A DNA stretch of 64,000 nt from an uncultured Pirellulales bacterium (GTDB taxonomy: Bacteria; Planctomycetota; Planctomycetia; Pirellulales; Thermoguttaceae). The notes beneath the pieces were generated by a model. That model was not told where the DNA came from and did no database searches. It was given only the letters and a program-made list of their open reading frames with translations. Location of the stretch: NCBI GenBank assembly GCA_938015445.1, contig CALLPE010000005.1:79308-143307 (forward strand), given 5' to 3'. Both the position numbers and the translations under genes were made by a program. Positions 38,101 through 45,521 of this stretch are shown piece by piece (the stretch's first letter is position 1; each line of letters begins with the position of its first letter).

Positions 38101-39759
38101 GCGAAGGATGCGTTCCAGCTCGGCGGGGCTGAAGGGGTTGTCGACGATCGAAGCCATCAGGCTTTCCAGCCCGCGCGGCGCATTACGCGACAAGTCGATT
38201 TGATACGGGTTGTCCAATATCGGGAACGGCAGGCCGCCCAGCCGCAGGTTCAAATCCATAAACAGCGGGTGGCCGGCGATGTCCAATCCGACAGCGCCGG
38301 AGCCGAGCAAATCCGGCGGCCAAGCGAAGTTATCCAACCGGTACGGCGGGGCACCAGCCAAGGAGGTCAGGAATCCCCAATAATTTCCGCAGTATTGGAA
38401 GAACTTGTTGTGAAACAGCGGATGGACCCTGCCCGGCACGCCTGGCCGCGGGTTGCCACCATCGGCAGCGTATCGCCCGGGATATCGCCCGTTACCCAAC
38501 AATAGGAACCGGTAACGGTCCAGCAGGGTGTTGCCCGGATTGCCCGGCTCGACGAAAAGCGGCACCAGATTTATTTCTGGCGGGCCGTAGCCTTGACCGC
38601 GTTGCAGGGGAGCCTCGGGCATTCCGCCGGCGAACGCCACGCCCAGTTGAGCCACCTCGGGCGGAATTTCGGCGGCAGCCGCAGGCGTAGAGCGGTAGTA
38701 TTCGGCCTGCGTTTGGCTGATCGTACCGTGGGCGTTGACGTTCAGCCGGCCGTCCATGTCCAGGATCAGTGCCGCCACCAAAGGTTTGTATTGGCGGCCG
38801 TCCGGTGCACTACGCACCGGCAAGCCCATGTCGATCCACACGCTGTCCGGCACGCCGTCGCCGTCGTTGTCGACATCCCATGGGCCGTCGACTGGATTGA
38901 AGCGTGGATTGCTACCAGTGAACGCCGGATGGTCGTACGGCATGGGGCGCAGTATCACCCGACGCAACAAATCCGGATTTGCCCCACCGGCCTGCTTGAT
39001 CCAGTAGCGGACCAATTCCGGGCGGTGGAACGAGGGGATGATTCCCTCGCCGGGGACGATGGCCGCCAGGGCCATGTGCTGATGATCGACGGCAGTGTAA
39101 TCGGTATTGGCCCCCCCGACGGGGTTGCGGTTGGCCAAGGCGTTAGGTAGCAGAGCCAACGGTCTGCCGGTATCTGGGTCCGGCGCGTCTAGCCTGCCGG
39201 TGGCCGGGTTGTATCCGAAGCCCATCCCGGAAAATGCCGCCCCGTTTATCACACACCAATCGCCGTCGCGGGGAAACCCGTTTTCGAATGCCAACGCTTG
39301 CAACCTGCCAGTGCTGCTGACGCCTACGATATGCGTGCTCTGGCCGGCGGCTGGTCCGGTGATCATAGTCAGCACCCGGCCGGTCAGACGGAATGGCGGA
39401 TGGGCGGTCGGGTTGTTGAACTCGAATATCTGGCCGCCCAACACCACGCCGCTGATGCTGCCTTCCCACTCGTGAGTCCCATAAAGGGTTTCCAGCAGGC
39501 TGTGGGCGCCGACGGTGGAGGCGACGTTAAGCGGGTTAGGCCCGCGGAGAATTTGCAGCAATGCCTGGTGGCAGGTTTTTTGCGGCCAGTCGGCGAACTG
39601 GTCGATGCGTTGCACGACGCGCGAAGCGCGCTGGGCCTGGCCGGTAAGAACCACGAACGTTACCGCCACCAGCGCGAACATCGCCAGCAGCCCAAGGATC
39701 ACCAGTAGCAGCACCCCGCGCCGCCCCAGCAGACGGCGTTTGCGGAATATGAATTTCAT
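35104..39759 (-). CDS. Very large GspK-like pseudopilin-associated protein
   Basis: A 1551-residue protein, far longer than ordinary GspK (~320). The N-terminus is minor-pseudopilin-like: basic residues, RRG, then VLLLVILGLLAMFALVAVTF. The rest is a large extracytoplasmic region. Two EF-hand-like calcium loops of D-x-D-x-D-G type are visible, near 295-305 (DVDNDGDGVPD) and about 650-660 (DDNGDGVVDNE). The C-terminal part contains RINLNTIFSEDVF and ends with a membrane-pilin-related stretch (NVYAIWITVGYFEV). It is the last gene of the secretion/pilus locus. GCGAGG lies 9 nt before the ATG. Domain order beyond this cannot be assigned by eye. Confidence 0.75.
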   Translation of the reverse strand: MKFIFRKRRLLGRRGVLLLVILGLLAMFALVAVTFVVLTGQAQRASRVVQRIDQFADWPQKTCHQALLQILRGPNPLNVASTVGAHSLLETLYGTHEWEGSISGVVLGGQIFEFNNPTAHPPFRLTGRVLTMITGPAAGQSTHIVGVSSTGRLQALAFENGFPRDGDWCVINGAAFSGMGFGYNPATGRLDAPDPDTGRPLALLPNALANRNPVGGANTDYTAVDHQHMALAAIVPGEGIIPSFHRPELVRYWIKQAGGANPDLLRRVILRPMPYDHPAFTGSNPRFNPVDGPWDVDNDGDGVPDSVWIDMGLPVRSAPDGRQYKPLVAALILDMDGRLNVNAHGTISQTQAEYYRSTPAAAAEIPPEVAQLGVAFAGGMPEAPLQRGQGYGPPEINLVPLFVEPGNPGNTLLDRYRFLLLGNGRYPGRYAADGGNPRPGVPGRVHPLFHNKFFQYCGNYWGFLTSLAGAPPYRLDNFAWPPDLLGSGAVGLDIAGHPLFMDLNLRLGGLPFPILDNPYQIDLSRNAPRGLESLMASIVDNPFSPAELERILRPFDKDAPTLPSRLYNLTLYVPPGEQVGYSLLVPRRHQVTTDSWSLPLPAPAMPPQLRSALPARRAHHITDLLMARGAPPAVWPQLLPPEVLAGGKLDLNRALGNGRDDNGDGVVDNEAPSEQIALYVSPSATVAVPMDHFNNGRPGQQLEPGRTPPYTPQELQARYLYVLMLLLADLDYLDRQTGSRQQTCRMIAQWAVNVVDFYDRDSIMTRFAYVVNPFTASGWNPNPADQVHVVYGCERPELLLTEAVAWHDRRTEDLDTDPSKKFTKAKDPNAEEPDEDFDQRLRPQGALFFELFNPQSVLAPPQGDLYSGAVGPQGVPRGVQLNQRAPGGAPVWRVIVVRAGGDEEQPDPDDPVQRPDIDRTVYFVDMSAPPAGLAAGPGTFYPDGTIANNVAPILPGRYCVVGPGNPAGGAGISYIGERVDKNLNQTRRIVLTPNSNPQSNQVEVLNNKVIGGADQPPAPVQPAVAVVVNRPRRLNISEPRDGYPENDPMGEPYKEGEGYPTPYDEPLDSEKMRKEDAEDLPAINRTGTTARFRVLHLQRLANPKAEYHPVYNPYRTVDSLSVDLTAFNGVHTPSDYPKSDPLFFETRQRGEAEQRVHGGINNLWVQEPTFKNGAFSPGGGAVPEHHFNEPFEHTLGYLNKPFGPPIGTPSALYRGYPMVPFPWLTWNNRPFVSELELLLVPALPSSKLLARREQSSHVYYSFIKPNVSPNPYDATTPENVPFPHLLNFFFSGPSGASASPQWHRILNYVGVQSRFIGCEVQVDPEAATGGDHRFHPPANKIPRYREPGRINLNTIFSEDVFIGLMNWHDQRLAVPGLWSKFVRSRRGYGTGTRILDVSADAPTFFARPFRSFAGGELGLAGFGSPREIDHTLLRSDPDDPGRPLFRWQSTNPADNTDRNPYFYYRNLMRLANLVTTQSNVYAIWITVGYFEVRPNPNLPGGFELGPELGIDTGEVQRYRAFYIIDRSIPVGFQRGQDLNVENCILLRRFIE

Positions 39760-40109
39760 GTTTCGGGCCTCGCTTGTTGAGATGATTGAACCCGACGCAA
39801 GGTTGACCGCTGCGCTTTCGGAGCTGGCCCTTTCCCCGAAGTCGCCTTTCGCGGCGACAAGTGCGACTATACCATTGGGCAGCGGCCCGTAGTTGCAATT
39901 GCCCTTATGTTTTTGCTTCCTCGATCAGCCTTGCCAGCCGAAAAAAGGTCTGCAAATGTGTGGATCTGGAGATGCTTGAGTATGCGAATATCCGAATACC
40001 GAGTACGCGAAGATCTGAATCCGTCGATACCCCTGAATATCTGATGAATATCTGAATACGCATTGCCAATTCACTAGGGAACCTTGTTCTTGTTCAGCCA
40101 CAACCCTTG
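39760..40109. other. Intergenic region between pseudopilin and GspK-like genes
   Basis: 350 bp without a gene. It carries a 23-bp array (39978-40046) and, at the upstream edge, a duplication around the pseudopilin stop codon. Confidence 0.6.
39978..40046. repeat. 23-bp tandem array, 2-3 copies
   Basis: Units at 39978 and 40001 are 23 bp long and clearly related (gagtatgcgaa / gagtacgcgaa, ending ccgaata / ctgaatc). A weaker third copy starts at 40024, with gaatatctga-type bases continuing to 40060. Confidence 0.65.
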
Positions 40110-40126
40110 TTACCGTTTGTTCCACA
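40079..40126. repeat. ~24-bp duplication spanning the pseudopilin stop codon
   Basis: Two neighbouring ~24-bp copies both contain ccttgtt and end in ccaca. The inner one (40103-40126) includes the TAA (40110-40112) and last codons of the pseudopilin gene. Alignment needs one small indel. Confidence 0.5.
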
Positions 40127-41171
40127 GGGGATTAAAACCGTCGAGTTCCACTGTGGTGGTATAGACGCCGATAACGCTGTCGATGATCACACACAGCGGG
40201 TTGGGCGACAGCGCTGTGTTCCAATCGGGGCCGGCCAGGGTCAACAAGTTTGTGGGATTCTCTCCCGCGGCCACCACACGGTACCACTTACACTGTTTCA
40301 GTGGGTGGCCGAGCGGCGACGAAGCGTCGTACAGCAGCACCCATTCGTTTTCCCGGACATACACTCGCTTGCTCAACTGGATGCTGCCGCCACCGATGGC
40401 GATTGCCCCGCCGGCTGCGTCGAGGAATTGGGCCTGCACGGCGACCTCTCCGGGGCGGTAATCGAACACACCCGGGGTACTTTCCCTAGGCGCGGAAACG
40501 TCGAAGTTCCGCTTATAGCAAATGGCCACCGAGACCACGAACTGGGACTTCCAGTGGACCGGCACCGCTGCCTCGGCCGCCGAAGGAGAAACCGTCAGGA
40601 ACCAGGAAAAGTTCCCTGTGGGGATAATGTCGGCTGCGCCGGACAGCAGGTTGTTTTCTCGGGGGACTTCGGGCCGGAATATGCGATCCTCAGGCAGGCG
40701 GAAATCGAAGTCCTCTCGACAACAGCACACCTGCCGTGCCAGGTCGGCGTTGGCGCCGATCCAACCAACAGTCAACCGAGCGATAGGGCTGCCTGCGCCG
40801 CCCAAGGGCGTATTGCCCAGCCCCCTGGCCACTCCCAGTGGATCGATGGCGAACGGCGGCAAACTGGTATTGGTAGTGGGATTTGGCACTCCCGGCTGCC
40901 AGGTGGTGTAGTCCAACATGCGGCGCACCTGGACGGTGCGCATGATGGCCCGGCCAGCCGAGCCGGATCTGTCGTGCTTGCCGGTTTCTACCATTGCCAT
41001 CCGCCCGACGGGAATCAAGGCGGCCATTCCCAGCAGTCCCACGGCCAGCACGAACACCGAAATGAGCACTTCCATCAGGCTGACGCCGCCGCGCGTGCGC
41101 CGCAGGCTTTGCCTTAAGTGGCGGCGCCTTGCACAATAGGCGACAAATGGTAAGCTGGGTAAGCGGATCAT
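40110..41171 (-). CDS. Type IV pilin-like minor pseudopilin (PilV/GspI-like)
   Basis: A 353-residue prepilin. A long basic leader ends in RRTRGG, followed by the cleavage and methylation site region VSLMEVLISVFVLAVGLLGM (Glu at +5). One hydrophobic helix anchors a ~290-residue extracytoplasmic domain with no recognised fold; a Cys pair (VCCCRED) is present. It overlaps no gene but starts 3 bp after the previous pseudopilin stop, so it is in the same operon. Confidence 0.82.
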   Translation of the reverse strand: MIRLPSLPFVAYCARRRHLRQSLRRTRGGVSLMEVLISVFVLAVGLLGMAALIPVGRMAMVETGKHDRSGSAGRAIMRTVQVRRMLDYTTWQPGVPNPTTNTSLPPFAIDPLGVARGLGNTPLGGAGSPIARLTVGWIGANADLARQVCCCREDFDFRLPEDRIFRPEVPRENNLLSGAADIIPTGNFSWFLTVSPSAAEAAVPVHWKSQFVVSVAICYKRNFDVSAPRESTPGVFDYRPGEVAVQAQFLDAAGGAIAIGGGSIQLSKRVYVRENEWVLLYDASSPLGHPLKQCKWYRVVAAGENPTNLLTLAGPDWNTALSPNPLCVIIDSVIGVYTTTVELDGFNPLWNKR

Positions 41172-41174
41172 GGT

Positions 41175-42224
41175 TTATCGTCCCCCGAGGCTGTCGGCTT
41201 TTCGGGCGAACTCTCGGGACTGGAACACATCCGCGCCGGCGGCCACTGGTTGAGTAGTGACCAAGCCGGTCTGTGGGTTGACGGTTACCCACAGGTTGTT
41301 GCGGTCTTGCCAGTTGTCCAGGCCGTCGGCTGCGCTGCCGGCCGGTACTCGCTCCCTGGCACCGATCAGCAGGTATATCGGCTGCGTGAGCGAAACCACG
41401 TTGTTGTCATAATACACCCGTTCCAACGAGCCTTTGGGGGAGAACACAAGCACGATCGGTTGCGTGCCGGTTCCCAAGGCGAACTGTTGCCCTCCAATCT
41501 CCCAACCGGAAAACTGCAAGTCGATCACTGCCCCGGCCGGAAGCTGCAACGGCGCCCCGTGAGACTTCAAAGGCCGGCGCATGATCTTGTAGGGCACGGG
41601 CATCGAGGGTGAAGGACCCCACGGCACTAACTGGCCGTTGGTTATGTCTAGCCGCAGCGTCAGTTGCGTGTCGCCGACGGTGGTGATCGTGTACCACGGG
41701 CCTTGATTGTTCAGTTGGATCAGGTCGCCTGGGGCGACCAGCCGGGTATTGATCGCTGGGCTCAGGGACGCCCGCAACACCGCTTCGCGTCCAATCTGCA
41801 TGCTGACCAGTTGAACGGTGGCCACTGCGTCCACCGACTCGCCGCAGTATGGCGCAGGCACAGCCACGTGGTCCAGAACCATGCTGCACTGAGGCAGGTT
41901 GGCCATGCGCTGGATCATTACCCCGCAGGGCCGACCGGTTTCCAAGGCGTGATTTCGTGCTGCGCCCAGATACACGTTCAGCGCCCGGGCCGCCTCGCGC
42001 ACCCGGCGCTGGTTAGCCGAGGATTGGATGGCCGGCACTGCGATGCCCATCAGCAGCACGATCACGCCGATGACTACCAGCAATTCCACCAGGGTCATGC
42101 CGGCCCGGCCTCCCCGCTGCGCAGGAAAGCCGCTGGATAGCCAGCAGCGCCGGGCGCAGAGCTGCCATCCGTGATTGATTTCCGCCGCTCGGCGGCTGTC
42201 GGGCTGGCGACTGTGAACTGACAT
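41175..42224 (-). CDS. Type IV pilin-like pseudopilin (GspH-like)
   Basis: A 349-residue prepilin with leader ending RGGRAG, then MTLVELLVVIGVIVLLMGIA, the conserved cleavage site with Glu +5. The extracytoplasmic part includes ARALNVYLGAARNHALETGRPCGV, the arrangement typical of GspH. The ATG at 42224 lies one base after the stop of the upstream pseudopilin and has GAGG upstream; a longer frame into that gene is unlikely. Translational coupling is expected. Confidence 0.82.
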   Translation of the reverse strand: MSVHSRQPDSRRAAEINHGWQLCARRCWLSSGFPAQRGGRAGMTLVELLVVIGVIVLLMGIAVPAIQSSANQRRVREAARALNVYLGAARNHALETGRPCGVMIQRMANLPQCSMVLDHVAVPAPYCGESVDAVATVQLVSMQIGREAVLRASLSPAINTRLVAPGDLIQLNNQGPWYTITTVGDTQLTLRLDITNGQLVPWGPSPSMPVPYKIMRRPLKSHGAPLQLPAGAVIDLQFSGWEIGGQQFALGTGTQPIVLVFSPKGSLERVYYDNNVVSLTQPIYLLIGARERVPAGSAADGLDNWQDRNNLWVTVNPQTGLVTTQPVAAGADVFQSREFARKADSLGGR

Positions 42225-42225
42225 G

Positions 42226-43116
42226 CTACCGGGCCTCGATGCGATGGTTGTGGATGTTGTCGCGGTGCGTATTGGAGTATCCGTCCTCGACAATCGGCAC
42301 ACCGATCCGGTTGCCGGCGAAGGGGTTCCCTTGATACACGTAGCCTTGCATCACGTCCAGTCCGGCACGTTTGTCCCGGCCGGCAGAGTAGATCACTGGC
42401 ACCAGCTTGTAAGCGTTGGGTTCGACTCCCATCGGATCGAACGGGTCGTGGTCGTTTATCGGGTCGCCGGTTTGAATCTGCGACTCGGGAGTAAAGCCCG
42501 GCGCCCAGCGGAAAAACATGATGGGCGTTCCCCAGCCGTCGACGAACACCTGGTAGCCGTCTTCGGTGGTGCCGATTTCGCTGTGGGTGAATTGTTCGCG
42601 GGCCTCGGGGGTTCCCAGGGTGACGATCAGAAAGAGCATCTTGGCTGTCAGATACTTTTGCGCCACCGGCTGCGTTCCTACCCGTTGCTGGTACAACCTG
42701 GAAAGCGCCGGCCGCTGCAACACGAACTGGCGGCCAGCAACGGTGATGGGAATGGGGTCGTTCATGATGTCTTCCAGGCGGTCGGGCATTTCCATCCGCA
42801 TTAGATCGCGGATGGCGTGCAGCCGCACCCGTGCCGCATCACGTGGCGAAAGCCCCGATAAGTCCAGCGGCACCCGGCGGGTCTGGTACGAGTTGTAACG
42901 CTCCATGATGATCCGGTCCAGTTTGGCGATTGTGGCTTTGGTGGCCGAGGCGCGGGCTTCCTCGCGGGCCATGTTCAAGGCGCCCAGTACCAAACCGGCC
43001 AGAACCACAATCACCGTCACCGAAATCAGCAGCTCCACCAGGGTGAAACCGGCGGCTGGCCGCAAGCGGTTTCGCACCTGCTTGGTGAGGCGGTGCATAT
43101 CCGAGAGCCGGTGCAT
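42226..43116 (-). CDS. Type IV pilin-like pseudopilin
   Basis: A 296-residue prepilin with leader to RLRPAAG, then FTLVELLISVTVIVVLAGLV. The remaining domain is hydrophilic, with several Tyr/Pro-rich segments and no assigned fold. Two in-frame ATGs, at 43116 and 43098, lie in an 18-bp tandem duplication; GGAGG 8 nt before 43116 favours the first. Located between the GspG-like and GspH-like genes. Confidence 0.82.
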   Translation of the reverse strand: MHRLSDMHRLTKQVRNRLRPAAGFTLVELLISVTVIVVLAGLVLGALNMAREEARASATKATIAKLDRIIMERYNSYQTRRVPLDLSGLSPRDAARVRLHAIRDLMRMEMPDRLEDIMNDPIPITVAGRQFVLQRPALSRLYQQRVGTQPVAQKYLTAKMLFLIVTLGTPEAREQFTHSEIGTTEDGYQVFVDGWGTPIMFFRWAPGFTPESQIQTGDPINDHDPFDPMGVEPNAYKLVPVIYSAGRDKRAGLDVMQGYVYQGNPFAGNRIGVPIVEDGYSNTHRDNIHNHRIEAR

Positions 43117-43120
43117 ATCC
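43085..43120. repeat. 18-bp tandem duplication containing the start codon of a pseudopilin gene
   Basis: Two 18-bp copies (43085-43102, 43103-43120) share ggtgcatatcc. Each holds an ATG in the same reading frame on the minus strand, giving a duplicated start and an N-terminal MHRLSDMHRL. Confidence 0.85.
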
Positions 43121-43185
43121 AGGCCTCCACTGCGCTAGCAGGCGATGTCAGGTCACCGACCGTGCAATCAATTGCCGCCTGAAAC

Positions 43186-43962
43186 TTACGGAATATTCTG
43201 CTCCAGCGTGCGGCCGCCGCTGAAGTTGGTGATGTCGTCGTACTGGGCTGGGTTGTAGTCGTCGCCGGTCGGGAAACGAATTCCCGGCTGCGGCGACTGC
43301 CCGTTCCAGTACTTGCCGTCCAAGCCCGGCGACAGAATCTGAAAAGTCTTAGGATTGACGAAGCCACCGGCAACCGCGTCCTGGTACGGCCTGATGGCTG
43401 TTCCTGCCCCGGTCCACTGTCCTACGTACTGGTTATTAGGTCGAGCGCGAAAATACACGTAAGGATCGCTTTGCAGGTTGCCGTTGGGCGGCAGGTAACG
43501 GAACAAAGCACCAGCAGCCTGCACGCGCCTTTTGTCGAAGTCGAAGAACGGACCGATGCGGCCGGTGGCGGTGGAGGTCTCGAAGGGATTGCGTTGGTCG
43601 GGGCTGAAGCCGATGAAGTTTCCTTGACCGTCCCGCATCCCTCCTAGCCAAAAACACAAGGCCGTGCTGGGGTCGATCGCCGGTGCGGTGAGGTTCACGG
43701 CGTATGGGAAGGCTTTGGCTAGATGCATTCTTACGAGGCTGGCGTCGGTGCCGTCGGGCGGATAATCGCCGAACTTTTCCTTATAGGCGTGCAGCGCCTT
43801 TTCCAGGTTGTTGATTTCGGCGGCCACCACTGCCCGTTTCGCCGCTCGGTTGACCACCACAGCCGCTCCGGTGATCAGACCGGCCAGCACGCCGATGATC
43901 ACCACCACCACCAGCATTTCCACCAGCGTGAAGCCCTCGCGGGGCTTGGGTCGCTTGCACAT
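43186..43962 (-). CDS. gspG: Major pseudopilin, GspG-like
   Basis: A 258-residue prepilin with short leader MCKRPKPREG followed by FTLVEMLVVVVIIGVLAGLI, the classic type II secretion pseudopilin start. The following helix (EINNLEKALHAYKEKFGDYPPDGTD) is the GspG hallmark. The C-terminal domain is longer than in proteobacterial GspG (~140). CAGGAG lies about 10 nt before the ATG. It follows the GspF-like gene by 21 bp. Confidence 0.88.
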   Translation of the reverse strand: MCKRPKPREGFTLVEMLVVVVIIGVLAGLITGAAVVVNRAAKRAVVAAEINNLEKALHAYKEKFGDYPPDGTDASLVRMHLAKAFPYAVNLTAPAIDPSTALCFWLGGMRDGQGNFIGFSPDQRNPFETSTATGRIGPFFDFDKRRVQAAGALFRYLPPNGNLQSDPYVYFRARPNNQYVGQWTGAGTAIRPYQDAVAGGFVNPKTFQILSPGLDGKYWNGQSPQPGIRFPTGDDYNPAQYDDITNFSGGRTLEQNIP

Positions 43963-43983
43963 TTTCGGCGCTCCTGCTGAGTG

Positions 43984-45312
43984 TCAGGAAAGTTTCTGGA
44001 TCAGCGCAATCAGCGGCATGAACAAGGCGATGACGATGAAGCCCACGATGCCGCCGAGCATGATGATCAAAATGGGTTCCATGAGCCGGGTAAGGCTCTC
44101 GGTGAGCACGGCCACTTCTTCGTCGTAGTTGTCGGCGATCTTGTATAGCATGGTGTCCAGCTCGCCGGTTTCTTCGCCCACGTCCACCATGTTGATTACC
44201 ATCTCGTCCAACACGCTGTCGTTCATGCGCATCAGGTAGATCAGCGCGCCGACCACCGGCGGCATACACAACCAGAAGAATAGTGCCACCGGATGGAACG
44301 ACAGTTTGGCATTATCGCGCAATGGCCCGGCGATCGCCTCCCCTTCGCGGATCGCCTCGTACACCTTCTGATACAATTGCTCGAACACCGCGTTGCCGGA
44401 GGTATCGCGCGCGATGTGGATCGCTTCCAGAATAGGCACACCGCTGGCTACCAGAGTGCCCAACGTGCGCATGGTACGGGCCACAATATTCTTCTCTATC
44501 AACTGGCCAAAGATGGGTATTTTGAGAATGTACATGTCCCATCCCATCCGACCGTAAGAAAACTTCCGCACCAGCTTGATGAACAGCCAGACCGATACGG
44601 GAACGATGGGAATGAGCATCCACCATCTTCCCAACAGGTTGGAAACGTTGATCAGCGCTTCGGTGATCGGCGGCAGCTTGGCGTCGAAGTCTCGAAAGAT
44701 CTTGATGAACTGGGGCACTATTTTCAGCATGATGAACACCAGGATGCCCACGGCGAAAGTGATCACGGCCGCCGGATAAACCATGGCCCCTTTCACCTTG
44801 CGGCGCAGCGACTGCGAACGTTCCTGGAAATCGGCCAGCCGTTTAAGGATGGCTTCCAGCGCACCGCCTGCCTCGCCGGCTTTGATCATATTGACGTACA
44901 GCCGGTCGAATGCGCGGGGCGATTTCGACATCGCCTCGGAAAGCGTAGCCCCGCTCTCGATCTCCTCGCACACGTCGATCAGGCAGTTCTTGAAGGTGCC
45001 GGGTTTGGTCTGCGACTCGAGAATCTTCAGGCTCCGCAGCACCGGCAGGCCAGCGTCTTGAAGAATCGCCAACTGTCGGGTAAACGTGGTGAGCGTCTTC
45101 TGGCTTACAGGACCGATGGCGAAGGTCTTGCCCTTCTTTTTGGCAGCCTTGCGGTCGGTGCTGATCTTGCGGGCTTTCTTCTCCGTCAGTTTTGTGACGA
45201 AGTAGCCCATTTGCCGTATGGTCGCCTGCGCTTCCTCCTGATTGGGCGCCTCGATGACGTCGCGAATCTCCTGGCCGGTGGCATCCATCGCCTCGTATTG
45301 ATAGATCGGCAT
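43984..45312 (-). CDS. gspF: Type II secretion/type IV pilus inner-membrane platform protein (GspF/PilC family)
   Basis: A 442-residue polytopic platform protein that couples the ATPase to pilin assembly. Two repeated GspF domains are visible (TFTRQLAILQDAGLPVLRSLKIL near 75-97, and RTMRTLGTLVASGVPILEAIHI near 280-300). Membrane helices lie around 180, 230 and the C-terminus (LIIMLGGIVGFIVIALFMPLI). The N-terminal ~70 residues (MPIYQYEAMDATGQ...) are typical of the family. AGGAG lies 10 nt before the ATG. Confidence 0.93.
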   Translation of the reverse strand: MPIYQYEAMDATGQEIRDVIEAPNQEEAQATIRQMGYFVTKLTEKKARKISTDRKAAKKKGKTFAIGPVSQKTLTTFTRQLAILQDAGLPVLRSLKILESQTKPGTFKNCLIDVCEEIESGATLSEAMSKSPRAFDRLYVNMIKAGEAGGALEAILKRLADFQERSQSLRRKVKGAMVYPAAVITFAVGILVFIMLKIVPQFIKIFRDFDAKLPPITEALINVSNLLGRWWMLIPIVPVSVWLFIKLVRKFSYGRMGWDMYILKIPIFGQLIEKNIVARTMRTLGTLVASGVPILEAIHIARDTSGNAVFEQLYQKVYEAIREGEAIAGPLRDNAKLSFHPVALFFWLCMPPVVGALIYLMRMNDSVLDEMVINMVDVGEETGELDTMLYKIADNYDEEVAVLTESLTRLMEPILIIMLGGIVGFIVIALFMPLIALIQKLS

Positions 45313-45445
45313 GGCTGGGCACTCCTGGGATCGGAAAGCCGCTCGTACTGCATCGGCCGACCGTCCTCAATCACCGGTCAACCGCTGCCCGACAGCAGCT
45401 TCTTCCCCTGATGGATGTACTTCTACCTGCTCTGCTCTGGTGTTA

Positions 45446-45486
45446 GCTACGCTTTGGTAATATCCCGCTATGCTTTGGCAATATTC
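45446..45486. repeat. ~20-bp tandem duplication upstream of gspF
   Basis: Units of 21 and 20 bp start at 45446 and 45467 with shared gcta.gctttgg.aatat bases; a third partial copy begins at 45487. It lies between gspE and gspF. Confidence 0.7.
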
Positions 45487-45521
45487 GCTGTCAATTGCGA
45501 ACCGAAAAGCCTTGCGCCGCG

